Below are positions 41,011 to 51,313 of a stretch of 64,000 nt of DNA, in pieces. The notes below the pieces were generated by a model. It did no database searches. It saw nothing but the letters and a program-made list of their open reading frames with translations, and was not told the origin of the DNA. Made by a program: the position numbers and the translations under genes. Numbering within the stretch: position 1 is the stretch's first letter; each line of letters opens with the position of its first letter. Source of the DNA: Saccharomonospora xinjiangensis XJ-54 (GTDB taxonomy: Bacteria; Actinomycetota; Actinomycetes; Mycobacteriales; Pseudonocardiaceae); the NCBI RefSeq assembly GCF_000258175.1, contig NZ_JH636049.1, positions 2,829,482 to 2,893,481 on the forward strand, written 5' to 3'.

Positions 41011-41853
41011 TCAGGCCGACTTCGAGTGCTCGGCGACGGACTGCTCCGCCAGCGCCGCGACGGTCTGCTTCGTGGTCATCGGCGCGGGAACCGTGATCGG
41101 CGCGAGCTGCGGGCGCTTCGGCAGTACCCCGTCGCCCATCGACTCGCCGCGCAGCTGCCTGCGAATCCACGGCAGCAGATGCGTCTTCGTCCACTCGAGG
41201 TCGGAACGCCGCAGCGTGAGCCAGTTGACGGGCGCGGTGCTCTCCGGCCACGGCTCGCGCCAGTCGCTCTCGGTAGGCACGCCGAGCACCTCGGCGGCGC
41301 GAAGGGCGATGCGGCGGTGGCCTTCGGGCGTGAAGTGCAGCCGGTCGTCGCTCCATGCCCGAAGGTCGTGCAGGACGTGCATGGCCCAGAGATCCACGAC
41401 CTTCGCTCCGTGCCGGTCGGCGATGGCCCACAGGTGAGCGTTGTAGATGCCGACCTTGCTGCGCAGGATGCTCATCACCGAGAGCCCCTTGGTGTCGGGA
41501 CCGGTGAAGATAAGCACCTCGATGCCTGCCTCACGCAGCTTCACGATGCCCTTCTCGAACTCGGCAGCCACCTCGTCAACGTCGGCGCCGGGCACGATGA
41601 TGTCGTTGCCCCCCGCGCACACGGTGACGAGGTCGGGCTTGATGTCGAGCGCGATGGGCAGCTGCTCATCCATGATCTCCGCGAGCATCTTGCCCCGGAT
41701 GGCGAAGTTCGCGTACCTGAAGTCGTCGCGTCCCCCGGCGAGGATCTCGGCCAGCCGGTCGGCCCAGCCACGGAACGAGCCGTCCGGAAGCGTGTCGTTG
41801 AGGCCCTCGGTGAAGCTGTCCCCGATCGCGACGTAACTGTCGAAGTGGGTCAC
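41011..41853 (-). CDS. SGNH/GDSL hydrolase
   Basis: A 280-residue esterase-type protein. Block I is AIGDSFTEG (catalytic serine), block III includes AGGNDI, and block V is LHFTPEGHRRIA with the catalytic Asp/His region. No signal peptide is visible, so it is probably cytoplasmic. The C-terminal ~80 residues, rich in Trp and basic residues, are an extension typical of actinomycete members. GTG 41853 follows GGGAGGAGACGG. Substrate unknown. Confidence 0.82.
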   Translation of the reverse strand: MTHFDSYVAIGDSFTEGLNDTLPDGSFRGWADRLAEILAGGRDDFRYANFAIRGKMLAEIMDEQLPIALDIKPDLVTVCAGGNDIIVPGADVDEVAAEFEKGIVKLREAGIEVLIFTGPDTKGLSVMSILRSKVGIYNAHLWAIADRHGAKVVDLWAMHVLHDLRAWSDDRLHFTPEGHRRIALRAAEVLGVPTESDWREPWPESTAPVNWLTLRRSDLEWTKTHLLPWIRRQLRGESMGDGVLPKRPQLAPITVPAPMTTKQTVAALAEQSVAEHSKSA

Positions 41854-42020
41854 CAACCGTCTCCTCCCAGTAAAAGCCCCGTGAAAATCCCGCAATCGAC
41901 CCGACAGGATGCACCCCCGAGACCCACCTACGCTACCGTCGGTTGGTTCGCAAGCCCCAGTCTCGACAATTTTCCCCTCCTGGTCCTGCTGTTTTCGGTG
42001 TATGTGGTGAACGTCTCGGT

Positions 42021-42746
42021 ATGGTGATGCCCCGGTCGAAGCCCGGAGGCGAGGTTTGCGGCACGCTGGAGAACGTGAGCGACGGGTCCGGAGGCGACGG
42101 CAGGCGCGAGTCGCTCGCCAGCCTGCTCGGCGGGCGCAAGGGTGCGCTGGACGCGAGTTTTCCACCGGTGGCGTTCGGGATCGGCTGGCTTGCCGGTGGT
42201 TCGTCCATCGGCTGGGGGGCCGCCGTCGCGATCGCGGTGAGCGTCGTGATCGGCGCGGTCCGCCTCGCCCGAGGCGGCAGGGCGGGGGCTGTGCTGGTGA
42301 GCCTCGCCGCCGTGGTCGTCGCCGCGCTGATCGCCCTGTACACGGGCCGGGCGGTGGACTTCTTCCTCCCGCAACTGCTGGCCAACGTCGCGAGCGCGCT
42401 CGTATGGGCCATCAGCATCGTGGTGCGCTGGCCGATGCTCGGCGTTGTGGTCGGTTTCGTGCTGGGCCAGAAGACGCGGTGGCGTTCTGACCCCGCGCTC
42501 GTGCGCGCCTACGCCCGCGCCAGTTGGCTGTGGGTGGGCCAGTACTCGGTGCGCGTTGCCGTGTTCGGCGCGCTCTGGGCCGCAGGCGATGTGGTGGCGC
42601 TCAGCGTCGCGCGGGTGGTGTTGTCGTGGCCGCTGGTGCTGGCCACCCTCGTGGCCAGCGGGTGGGTGCTATACCGCTGCTTGCCCGACGACCATCCGGG
42701 ACTACGGCACCCCGCGTCGTCGCTCGAAGCCGTCGAGCGGAGCTGA
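42021..42746 (+). CDS. DUF3159 family membrane protein
   Basis: A 241-residue integral membrane protein with about five to six helices (IGWGAAVAIAVSVVIGAVRL, VLVSLAAVVVAALIALY, VWAISIVVRWPMLGVVVGFV and others). The segment ending GFVLGQKTRWRSDPALVRAY and the later WVGQYSVRVAVF are recognisable DUF3159 blocks, an actinobacterial family of unknown function. ATG 42021 is a tentative start; ATG 42027 is nearby. Converges on the sugar kinase gene. Confidence 0.75.
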   Translation: MVMPRSKPGGEVCGTLENVSDGSGGDGRRESLASLLGGRKGALDASFPPVAFGIGWLAGGSSIGWGAAVAIAVSVVIGAVRLARGGRAGAVLVSLAAVVVAALIALYTGRAVDFFLPQLLANVASALVWAISIVVRWPMLGVVVGFVLGQKTRWRSDPALVRAYARASWLWVGQYSVRVAVFGALWAAGDVVALSVARVVLSWPLVLATLVASGWVLYRCLPDDHPGLRHPASSLEAVERS

Positions 42747-42855
42747 CGGCACCTGTCGGCACCCCTCGGCACACCATGTCGGCAACCGTGAGTGTCGGCG
42801 TCTGTGCCGGCAACCGGCTGAGCACGGCTCACAGGCGCTTCGGCACCTCACCGGG

Positions 42856-43860
42856 TCAGGAAGCGGCCCCCGGCGAGGGGGAGGTCCGGGGGCCTTGTTC
42901 CACCGTACCCGTTTCCGGGCGAGGCAGGCCGGGCCCGAAGGCGTCCAGCGCCGCGAGCCAGGCAGCCCCGAGCACGCCGTTGTCGCTGCTGAGCACGGGG
43001 GCGTCGGTCGCGGTTGTCAGCGCGGCACGCACGGCGTCGCCCACCGGGCTGCTCCGGCCCACCACGCTGCCGACGAGCACAACCGGAGTGGTCTCACCCT
43101 CGTCGCGCGCCGCGAGGACGGTCTCGGTGAGCAGCTCCGCCGCACGCTCCACGATCGACTGCGCGGCGGCGTCGCCCTCGGCGTGTGCGGCGCTCACCAG
43201 CGGCGCGAAGCGGGCGAGGTCGATGGGTGACCCCGCGTTGGCCGCGGTGATCAGCCGGAAGGCCGCGTCGGGTGCGTGCGCCTCGATACCCGCCTTGTGG
43301 AGCACGGCATCGGCGAGCCGCGACGGCGGGTGGTTGCCGCCGAGCACGTCGAGCGCCGTCCGCACGGCCTGCCTGCCGAGCCAGAAGCCCGATCCCTCGT
43401 CGCCGAGCAGCCAGCCGTAGCCGCCGACGGTGGCGACGAGGTCCCGTTGCCTGATGCGGCCTGCCACCGAACCCGTGCCCGCGACGAGCACCGTGCCGTC
43501 CGGTTCGGGCGTCGCCGACACGAAGGCCGCCACCGCGTCGGACACGAGTCGTGGCCGTCCGGCACGGACGAGACCGAGGCCGTTCCACGCGCGCTCGAAC
43601 ACGGCGGCGATCGTGGGGTCCGTGAGTTTGCTGCGCCCTGCCATGCCGATCACCCACGCGCACACGTCGGCGGGGTCCGCTCCGGTCTCGCCGAGGGCGC
43701 GGGCCACCGCCTCCGCCATCGCCAGCGCCGCCGACTCGGGGGGATGTGAGTTCGGGTTCCCTCCACCTGCCGAGCCGCTGCCCCTGACGTGCCCGCTGTC
43801 GTCGATCACCATGGCGCGCGTGGACGTACCACCCGCGTCAACCCCGACGGCGAGCCTCAT
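42856..43860 (-). CDS. BadF/BadG-type N-acetylglucosamine kinase-like protein
   Basis: A 334-residue ASKHA-fold kinase. VGVDAGGTSTRAMV is the phosphate-1 motif, VLVAGTGSVAGRI phosphate-2, and GWLLGDEGSGFWLGRQAV a hallmark of GlcNAc kinases. VVLVGSVV begins the adenosine motif. It should phosphorylate an amino sugar. ATG 43860 overlaps the stop of the SIS gene by four bases (ATGA). With the SIS protein and the DasR-like regulator it forms an amino-sugar utilisation unit. A GGCCCCCGG/CCGGGGGCC hairpin lies within its last codons. Confidence 0.83.
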   Translation of the reverse strand: MRLAVGVDAGGTSTRAMVIDDSGHVRGSGSAGGGNPNSHPPESAALAMAEAVARALGETGADPADVCAWVIGMAGRSKLTDPTIAAVFERAWNGLGLVRAGRPRLVSDAVAAFVSATPEPDGTVLVAGTGSVAGRIRQRDLVATVGGYGWLLGDEGSGFWLGRQAVRTALDVLGGNHPPSRLADAVLHKAGIEAHAPDAAFRLITAANAGSPIDLARFAPLVSAAHAEGDAAAQSIVERAAELLTETVLAARDEGETTPVVLVGSVVGRSSPVGDAVRAALTTATDAPVLSSDNGVLGAAWLAALDAFGPGLPRPETGTVEQGPRTSPSPGAAS

Positions 43861-44912
43861 CGCGTCCTCGTCACCTTGCGAAGCCCGCGCGGGGAGTCCG
43901 GGTCGTAGCCACGGGCGAGCGCGAGCCCCAGCGCGAGGCGCTGGAGTGGCAGCACCTCCAGGATCGGTGCGACCTCCTCGGCGGTTTCGGCGATGGGGAC
44001 GGTCAGCGCGGCCGAGGGCACGGAACGCGCCGCCGAGCCGACGCACAGCACGTCCGCGCCGCGCTGCGACACCGTGTCGAGCACGTCGAGCAACGCGGCG
44101 CCGCCCTTGCCCGCACTCGTGACGCCGAGTACGGCGGTCTCGGTGTCAACGGCGGCGACAGGGCCGTGCAGGAGGTCCGCACCGCTGTAGGCGCGGGTGG
44201 AGAGGTAGCTCGTCTCCGCGAGTTTCAGCGAACCCTCCAGCGCGGTGGCGAACGAGTAGCCGCGGGCGGTGGTGAGGATACGGTCGGCGAACCGGTACCG
44301 CTCGACAGCCCTCGCGACGTCGTCCTCGGTGTCGGCGAGGGTGCGCTCTGCCAGCTCGCCGATGTCGGCGACGTGTTCGCCCTTTCCGCCCCGGATCGCG
44401 TCAACCAGCAGGTAGAGGGCGAGCAGTGTGGCCGAGTAGGTCTTGGTGGCCGCGACGGCGTTCTCCGTGCCAGCGCGGACGTCAACCGACAACTCGGCGG
44501 CCTCGGTCAGCGGTGACGACGGGGTGTTGGTGACGGCGACGGTCAGCGCCCCGCGCGCCCTCGCGGTCTGCGTGACCTCGAGCAGATCGTAGGAGCCGCC
44601 GCTCTGACTCACCGAGATCAGCAGGACGTCGGAGAGGTCCTGCTCCGCGTGGTACAGCGTGGTGGTGGAGGGCGAGACCAGCCCCGCGGGCAGGCCGAGC
44701 AGGACCTCGACGAGGTACTTCGCGTAGATGGCGGCGTGGTCGCTCGACCCTCTCGCGGCCAGGAGGGCGAACCGAGGGGGGCGTTCGGCGATCCGGGAGG
44801 CGACCGAGGCGATGTCGGAACGTGCCTGGACCAACCCGGCGAGCACGGCGGGTTGCTGCGCCACCTCGGCGGCCATGTGCCTGCCAGATGCGGTGTCGTT
44901 CAACGTCGTCAC
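43857..44912 (-). CDS. Double-SIS amino-sugar phosphate isomerase/deaminase (NagB-II / GlmS-isomerase-like)
   Basis: A ~351-residue protein with two SIS domains. LLAARGSSDHAAIYAKY and SVSQSGGSYDLLEVTQ are the first phosphosugar site, YLSTRAYSGADLLHGPVA contains the conserved GP region between domains, and the C-terminus ends with a GlmS-like tail (LPLQRLALGLALARGYDPDSP). No glutaminase domain is present, so it should deaminate or isomerise glucosamine-6-phosphate or act on a related sugar. GTG 44912 is preferred over GTG 44936. A dre-like operator lies upstream. Confidence 0.82.
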   Translation of the reverse strand: MTTLNDTASGRHMAAEVAQQPAVLAGLVQARSDIASVASRIAERPPRFALLAARGSSDHAAIYAKYLVEVLLGLPAGLVSPSTTTLYHAEQDLSDVLLISVSQSGGSYDLLEVTQTARARGALTVAVTNTPSSPLTEAAELSVDVRAGTENAVAATKTYSATLLALYLLVDAIRGGKGEHVADIGELAERTLADTEDDVARAVERYRFADRILTTARGYSFATALEGSLKLAETSYLSTRAYSGADLLHGPVAAVDTETAVLGVTSAGKGGAALLDVLDTVSQRGADVLCVGSAARSVPSAALTVPIAETAEEVAPILEVLPLQRLALGLALARGYDPDSPRGLRKVTRTR

Positions 44913-44951
44913 CCTGCTTTCACCCGAGCCGGTCACCCAGGTCGCGGCCTG

Positions 44952-44967
44952 ACCGGTCTAGACCAAT
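44952..44967. promoter_or_regulatory. DasR-type dre operator
   Basis: ACCGGTCTAGACCAAT, containing the palindrome GGTCTAGACC that forms the core of the DasR-responsive element. It lies between the divergent SIS/kinase operon and the GntR gene, so both are probably repressed by the GntR protein. Confidence 0.8.
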
Positions 44968-45044
44968 ACTGACCACGTTCAACGTACTATCCGCAGGGTA
45001 CGTTCCAGGGTGAGGGGGTAGGTGTCTTAGTGAGGGAGTCGGCA

Positions 45045-45779
45045 ATGGTGGAGACGCTTTCCGGCACGCGAACACAGCGGGAGCCGAAGTACTGGGCGCT
45101 CAAACAACACCTGCTCGACCTGCTGGAATCCCTGCCTGCCGGATCGGCCATCCCGACGGAGCGGGCACTGGCGACGGAGTTCACCGTCTCCAGGACCACG
45201 GTCAGGCAGGCGCTCGCCGATCTGACGGCCGAGGGCCGGTTGCACCGGGTGCAGGGCAAGGGCACGTTCGCCGCGGAACCCAAGCTGGCCCAACGGCTGG
45301 AGTTGTCCTCCTACACCGAGGACATCCGCGCGCAGGGCAGGGAACCGTCGTCGCAGGTGCTCGACATCGACGAGGTCCCCGCCGAGGGTGAGCTGCCGAG
45401 ACTGCTCGGTGTCCGCACCGGCGCCAAGGTGCTGAGGTTGCACAGACTGCGGCTCGCCGACGGCGAACCGATGGCGCTGGAGACCACGCACCTGCCGTCG
45501 GCGCGGTTCCGTGGCCTCCGCAAGCACGTCGCGTCGGGCGGCTCGTTGTACGAGGCGTTGCGCGACCGCTACGGCGTGGAACTCGACCGGGCGGAGGAGA
45601 CCATCGAGACGTCGCTCGCAGGCCCGCAGGAGGCGGAGTTGCTCGGCGCCGACGTCGGCATGCCGGTGCTGCTGCTGGCACGGCAGACGTTCGCCTCGGA
45701 CGGCAAGCCGGTGGAGTACGTGCGCTCGATCTACCGGGGCGACCGCTACAAGTTCGTCACGACGCTGACCCGTCCGTGA
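45045..45779 (+). CDS. GntR/HutC family regulator, DasR-like
   Basis: A 244-residue regulator. The N-terminal winged helix ([20 protein letters not shown] and [12 protein letters not shown]) is followed by a UTRA ligand-binding domain ([18 protein letters not shown] to the end, with [15 protein letters not shown]). This is the DasR/NagR layout, which senses glucosamine- or N-acetylglucosamine-6-phosphate. ATG 45045 follows GGGAG with seven bases between; GTG 45030 is an alternative. The operator at 44952 and the divergent amino-sugar genes support the assignment. Confidence 0.85.
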   Translation: MVETLSGTRTQREPKYWALKQHLLDLLESLPAGSAIPTERALATEFTVSRTTVRQALADLTAEGRLHRVQGKGTFAAEPKLAQRLELSSYTEDIRAQGREPSSQVLDIDEVPAEGELPRLLGVRTGAKVLRLHRLRLADGEPMALETTHLPSARFRGLRKHVASGGSLYEALRDRYGVELDRAEETIETSLAGPQEAELLGADVGMPVLLLARQTFASDGKPVEYVRSIYRGDRYKFVTTLTRP

Positions 45780-45946
45780 CCGTTCCTTCGCGCTGGGTCA
45801 GTGGCCTCGGTCCACAATGGATGGTCTTGTCTCGCAGGGAAAGCCTGATGTGACGTAATCGTGCTCACGTCGGGCAACGCCGGGAGCAACTCGGGCGATG
45901 GTCACGTTAGAGGGGTTGTCCGGGGAGTGCGAGCGGATCGAGAGGC

Positions 45947-46834
45947 ATGATCGACGACAGGACGAAGGCAGACGACACCGATTCGCGCGAGCCTGGCAAG
46001 CCGGGATTGTCACCGGCGCAGGTTGCCGCGGCCGCGCTCGCGGCCGTGACGGCGGCGTTTCTGTGTTCCACCCTCGGGGTTTACGGCACCGTGGTCGGGG
46101 CTGGACTGCTCAGTGTCGTGACGACGGTCGGCAGCGAACTGTTCATGAGGTCCCTGGAGCGGACCCGCGCGGCCGCACAGCTTGTGGCGGGGCGGCGCAG
46201 GCGCAGGGAGCGGCAGGCCGATCTCGACAAGACCCTGTACCTACCCGCGCCGAGCCGGGAGCAGCTGGACGAGTACGCGGCCATGCACCAGGCCAGGGAG
46301 CGGACCAGGGTGCTGGCCTCCTCTGGCGAGGCCGAGAACGCCCGTGAACGCCGCCAGTGGTGGCGCCGCAGGGGACCGGTACTCGCGGCGACGAGTGCGC
46401 TGGCGTTCGTCATCGGGATGCTCGTCGTCACCGGCTACGAAGGTGTCACCGGCAAAGCGTTGTCAGGGGACGGTTCGACCACGGTGAGCAGCATCGTTCG
46501 CGGCGGAGCAGCCGACGGCGAGCACCGGTCGCCGCAGAACGGCCTGTGGCAGCCGGACGACGGCGGCACCACCTCGACGTCGGTACCGCCCGACGAACGG
46601 GAGAGCCAGGGCGAGCAGGGCGGTGAGAACGGCGGGAACGACGAGGACGGCCAGGACGGCAGCGGCACCGGGACCGTTCCGCCAGGGGAGACCGAGCCGG
46701 TGGAGCCGACCCAGCCGACGGAGCAGCCGGACGAGAGCACTCCGGTTGACGAGGGACCCGGTGGGTCCGTCGAGCCGTCGCGGGAGCCGTCCAGCGATCC
46801 CGCGGGAGGTGAGCAGCCGGGCTCCCAGGAGTGA
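45947..46834 (+). CDS. Hypothetical membrane protein with long acidic/proline C-terminal tail
   Basis: A 295-residue protein. Hydrophobic helices at about 24-62 (VAAAALAAVTAAFLC and VVGAGLLSVVTTVGSEL) and 145-163 (VLAATSALAFVIGMLVV) flank a basic cytoplasmic segment (GRRRRRERQ). The last ~115 residues are low-complexity Gly, Glu, Asp, Pro and Ser, presumably outside the membrane. I do not recognise the family. It ends eight bases before an 11-bp tandem array. Confidence 0.65.
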   Translation: MIDDRTKADDTDSREPGKPGLSPAQVAAAALAAVTAAFLCSTLGVYGTVVGAGLLSVVTTVGSELFMRSLERTRAAAQLVAGRRRRRERQADLDKTLYLPAPSREQLDEYAAMHQARERTRVLASSGEAENARERRQWWRRRGPVLAATSALAFVIGMLVVTGYEGVTGKALSGDGSTTVSSIVRGGAADGEHRSPQNGLWQPDDGGTTSTSVPPDERESQGEQGGENGGNDEDGQDGSGTGTVPPGETEPVEPTQPTEQPDESTPVDEGPGGSVEPSREPSSDPAGGEQPGSQE

Positions 46835-46841
46835 GGCGGCT

Positions 46842-46907
46842 GGCGAGAGGACGGCGAGAGGACGGCGAGAGGACGGCGAGAGGACGGCGAGAGGACGGCG
46901 AGAGGAC
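46842..46907. repeat. Six perfect copies of an 11-bp tandem repeat
   Basis: GGCGAGAGGAC is repeated six times without change from 46842 to 46907. It fills the gap between a membrane protein gene and the stop of the convergent thiE gene, which starts at the next base. Exact identity suggests recent expansion and likely length variation between strains. Confidence 0.9.
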
Positions 46908-47585
46908 TCAGCCCGCGCGGGTGAGACCGTGCCGTAGCTCCCGCGCCGCCTCGGCGGGATCGCCGGCCTCCGTGATGGCGCGGACCACGACGGCTCTTTC
47001 GGCTCCCGCCGCCAGCACGTCGTCGAGGCGGGCCAGGTCGATGCCGCCGATGGCGAACCACGGTCGCGTGGTCTCGATGCCGGAGGACACGGCGCGGACG
47101 AGGTCGAGTCCCGGCGCGGCCCTTCCCGGCTTGGTGGGGGTCGGCCAGCACGGGCCGACGCAGAAGTAGTCAACGCCTTCCTCTGTGGCAGCCGCGGCGG
47201 CCTGCTCCCACGAGTGGGTCGAGCGGCCGATCACCACGTCGTCACCGACGATCCGCCTCGCGACGGCGACCGGAAGGTCGTCCTGGCCGAGGTGCAGGAC
47301 GTCGGCATCCACGGCCACCGCGACATCGGCGCGGTCGTTGACCGCGAGCAGGGCGCCGTGCCTGGCGCATGCCTCGGCGAGTATCTCAAGCGCCGCGATC
47401 TCCTGCGCCGCTTCGAGCGGCTTTCCGCCGGTCTTGTCCCTCAACTGCACGATGTCCACGCCGCCGGCGAGTGCCGCGTCGGCGAACTCGGCGAGGTCGC
47501 CCTGACGCGCGCGGGCGTCGGTGCAGAGGTAGAGCCGCGCGTCGTCGAGACGCTTCCTGATGCGATCACCGTCGAGGCCGGGCAT
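46908..47585 (-). CDS. thiE: Thiamine-phosphate synthase
   Basis: A 225-residue TIM-barrel enzyme joining hydroxymethylpyrimidine diphosphate and thiazole phosphate. [53 protein letters not shown] and FAIGGID are the conserved substrate and pyrophosphate sites. ATG 47585 is chosen at the family's N-terminus. It is divergent from the thiOSG genes and its TPP riboswitch; it is not itself behind a visible riboswitch. Confidence 0.92.
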   Translation of the reverse strand: MPGLDGDRIRKRLDDARLYLCTDARARQGDLAEFADAALAGGVDIVQLRDKTGGKPLEAAQEIAALEILAEACARHGALLAVNDRADVAVAVDADVLHLGQDDLPVAVARRIVGDDVVIGRSTHSWEQAAAAATEEGVDYFCVGPCWPTPTKPGRAAPGLDLVRAVSSGIETTRPWFAIGGIDLARLDDVLAAGAERAVVVRAITEAGDPAEAARELRHGLTRAG

Positions 47586-47639
47586 GCCGCCACCGTAGTA
47601 CGGCCGCACGGCACGCGCGGGGTAGGCTGGCAGTCGTCC

Positions 47640-47720
47640 GCACGGGAGCCCGCGAAGGGCTGAGAGGGAGCAAGCGCTCCGACCGTGGAACCTGATCCGG
47701 GTCATGCCGGCGCAGGGAGC
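47640..47720 (+). promoter_or_regulatory. TPP riboswitch (THI element) before thiO
   Basis: The conserved core is clear: GGGCTGAGAGGGAG, then TGGAACCTGATCCGGGTCAT and GCCGGCGCAGGGAG. It lies eleven bases before ATG 47731, so its 3' end overlaps the GGGAG ribosome binding site, consistent with translational control. A TAGGCT -10-like box precedes it at 47623. Confidence 0.94.
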
Positions 47721-47730
47721 GTGATCTTCG

Positions 47731-48841
47731 ATGAGTACAGACGTCGCGGTCGTCGGTGCCGGTGTCATCGGCCTCGCCGTGGCGTGGCGGGCGGTCTCCG
47801 CAGGTCACCGCGTCACCGTGTTCGATCCCCTTCCCGCGCGCGGTGGTGCGTCCTGGGTGGCAGGCGGGATGCTCGCGCCCGTCGCCGAGGCGTGGCCGGG
47901 CGAGGAGGCCGCGCTCGCGCTCGGTGAGGAGTCGTTACGCCGCTGGCCCGCGTTCGCGCGTGAGTTGCGGGCGCAGGGCTTCGACTGCGGGCTTTCGGCG
48001 CAGGGCACGATCGTCGCCGCGTTCGACCGCGCCGATGCCGACCAGCTCGGCGTCCTCGCCGGGTATCTCGACGGCATCGGCAGGAGCGCCACCCTCGTCA
48101 CGGGTAGGGAACTCCGCCGCACGGAACCCGGCCTCGGCTCTGTGCGGTCGGGGCTGCTCGTGCCGGGCGACGTCTTCGTCGATAACCGCCGCCTTCTGGA
48201 GTCGCTGCTGCTCGCCGCGCGAGCGCGTGGTGCGGAGTTCGTTGCCGAGGCCGTGGTGGAACTCGCAGCCGACCGCGTCGCGACGGCGTCGTCCGGAGCG
48301 CGGCGGTTCGACGCCGTGGTGCTCTGCGCGGGCGCTCACAGCGGCACGCTTCATCCCGAACTCGCCTCGGCGGTGCGGCCGGTGAAGGGGGAGATCCTGA
48401 GGCTGCGTTCGCGCAGGGGCACACTCCCCCCGCCACGGCACACGATCAGGGCCGTGGTCGAGTCCCGCCCCGTGTACCTGGTGCCGAGGGACGACGGGTC
48501 GCTGGTGCTCGGCGCGACGCAGTACGAGGCGGGCTTCGACACCGGTGTGCGAGCGCGGGGTGTGCGGGAACTGCTCGAAGGGGCTGAGCGGGTTTTCCCG
48601 AGCATCACCGAGTACGAGCTGATCGAGACCACGGCAGGGCTTCGGGCAGGCAGCGACGACAACGTGCCCTACCTCGGCCTGCTGAGCGACGGTGTGTACG
48701 CGGCGACGGGGCATCACCGCAACGGCCTCCTGCTGGCGCCGATCACCTCGGACGCGGTGCTGGCGTGGCTGTCGGGCACCCCGGCGCCGCCCGGCACGGA
48801 AAAGGCACGACCGGACAGGAACGCGAGTGAGGAGCGCGCTG

Positions 48842-48864
<23 letters not shown>
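47731..48864 (+). CDS. thiO: Glycine oxidase
   Basis: A 377-residue FAD-dependent oxidase supplying dehydroglycine for the thiazole ring. [19 protein letters not shown] is the dinucleotide-binding motif, [17 protein letters not shown] the thiO substrate-loop block, and [13 protein letters not shown] the C-terminal FAD contact. It is the first gene after the TPP riboswitch and overlaps thiS by 23 bases. Confidence 0.92.
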
Positions 48865-49877
<1,013 letters not shown>

Positions 49878-49957
49878 AGGGTCGCTCTCCTGAGCCGGTT
49901 TTTCCGACCGTAAGGTGTGCGCAAAGCCCGCCGAGGTGCGAACCGAAGGAGCCCGAT

Positions 49958-50407
49958 GTGACCGAGTCGCCCGAGTCGTCGTCCGACGTACCCGGAAGGC
50001 TGTTTCTGATCATCGGACGGCTCTCCCGGTCGCTGCGGCAGGCGAGCGCGCCGGGGCCGGGGCACGGCGCGATCTCGGCCATGGCCACGCTCGGGTCGTG
50101 CGGGCGGATGCGCCTCGGGGATCTCGCGGCACGGGAGGGCGTCGCCGCGGCCACGATGTCGCGGATCGTGGCCGCGCTCGTCGAGAGCGGGTACGTGCAC
50201 CGCGAGCCCGATCCGATCGACCGCAGGGCATGGCTCGTGGCGCTCACGGCCGAAGGTGAACGCCTGCTGTCCGATGTGCGCTCCACCCGCATTCACGAGT
50301 TGAGCGCCCGCATCGACCGGCTCTCCCCTGAACACCGCCAGGCACTGGAGGCGGCCGTTCCCGCACTGGAAGCGCTGCTGGGCGAGGAGGAGCGGCCGAG
50401 GGTGTGA
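49958..50407 (+). CDS. MarR family transcriptional regulator
   Basis: A 149-residue MarR protein: MRLGDLAAREGVAAATMSRI is the recognition region and DRRAWLVALTAEG the wing. GAAGGAG lies six bases before GTG 49958. It follows thiG by 80 bases on the same strand and converges on a thiD gene. Whether it has any role in thiamine metabolism is unknown. Confidence 0.85.
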   Translation: MTESPESSSDVPGRLFLIIGRLSRSLRQASAPGPGHGAISAMATLGSCGRMRLGDLAAREGVAAATMSRIVAALVESGYVHREPDPIDRRAWLVALTAEGERLLSDVRSTRIHELSARIDRLSPEHRQALEAAVPALEALLGEEERPRV

Positions 50408-50421
50408 CTGACGGCCGGGTT

Positions 50422-51255
50422 TCAGGCGCCCGGTTCGTCCGCGACCCTCCAGAACGCCGAGACCGGGCCGATCTTCGCCCCCATCGGGTAGGAGTGCCGG
50501 ACGGCGTTGGCCACGTACCACTTCCCGAACCTGGCGGCCTCCTGCATGCTCATCCCGCGAGCGAGACCCGCGGTCAGTGCCGAAGCCATCGCGTCGCCCG
50601 CGCCGTGGGTGTGCGGTGTCGAGTGGCGAGGCCCCGGCAGTTCCGTGAACACGGTGCCGTCGAAGAGCAGGTCAACACACTCCGGGTCGTCGGTGAGGTG
50701 ACCGGACTTCACGAGCACGAACCGGGGGCCGAGAGCGTGCAGAGCCACAGCGGCGTCGGGCATCTGCTCCCTGCGCGTCACCTCGATGCCGGTGAGCAGG
50801 CGCACCTCGTCGAGGTTCGGGGTCACCACGGTCGCCATCGGCAGCAGCCGCTCACGCAGTGCCGAAAGCCCCGCGTCGTCGAACAGCGGATGCCCGTGCA
50901 TGGACGCGGCGACGGGATCGACGACGAAGGGAGTCGCCCCGTTGCCACCGATACCCGCGCGTTCGCACGCTTCCGCGACGGCCTCGATGATCTCGGCGGA
51001 GGCGAGCATCCCGGTCTTGGCCGCATCGACGCCCATGTCTTCCGCGACGGCCTCGATCTGGCCCGCGACGATCCGCGCCGGGATGTCGGAGCGGTCGTGA
51101 ACGCCGAGGGTGTTCTGCACCGTCACGGCCGTCACAGCGACGAGCCCGTGCACGCCGCAGGTGAGGAACGTGCGCAGATCGGCTTCGAGCCCCGCGGCCC
51201 CTCCGGAATCGGAACCGGCGATGGTCAGGGCGGACGGCGGTCGCTTGTCGCTCAT
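50422..51255 (-). CDS. thiD: Hydroxymethylpyrimidine/phosphomethylpyrimidine kinase (copy 1)
   Basis: A 277-residue ribokinase-fold enzyme that phosphorylates HMP twice. SALTIAGSDSGGAAGLEAD, GVHGLVAVTAVTVQNT, PFVVDPVAASMHG and HSTPHTHGAGDAMASALTAG (anion hole and catalytic Asp) are diagnostic. A second, closely related copy lies at 54402. GGAGGG abuts ATG 51255 with almost no spacing, so initiation may be weak. The order thiOSG, MarR, thiD suggests thiamine context, but it is on the opposite strand. Confidence 0.9.
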   Translation of the reverse strand: MSDKRPPSALTIAGSDSGGAAGLEADLRTFLTCGVHGLVAVTAVTVQNTLGVHDRSDIPARIVAGQIEAVAEDMGVDAAKTGMLASAEIIEAVAEACERAGIGGNGATPFVVDPVAASMHGHPLFDDAGLSALRERLLPMATVVTPNLDEVRLLTGIEVTRREQMPDAAVALHALGPRFVLVKSGHLTDDPECVDLLFDGTVFTELPGPRHSTPHTHGAGDAMASALTAGLARGMSMQEAARFGKWYVANAVRHSYPMGAKIGPVSAFWRVADEPGA

Positions 51256-51313
51256 CCCTCCAGTGTCACCGACGGCTCCGGCGGAGTGTGAGCAGGTCGG
51301 CCGTTCGCGGACG

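Noticed and set aside
42751..42855. Further 21-bp repeat locus with several TCGGCAC copies
   Set aside because: Spacing is irregular and only short cores match, so it may be chance or a decayed array.
42865..42894. Terminator hairpin GGCCCCCGG/CCGGGGGCC
   Set aside because: It falls inside the final codons of the kinase gene; it may still act as terminator but is not listed separately.
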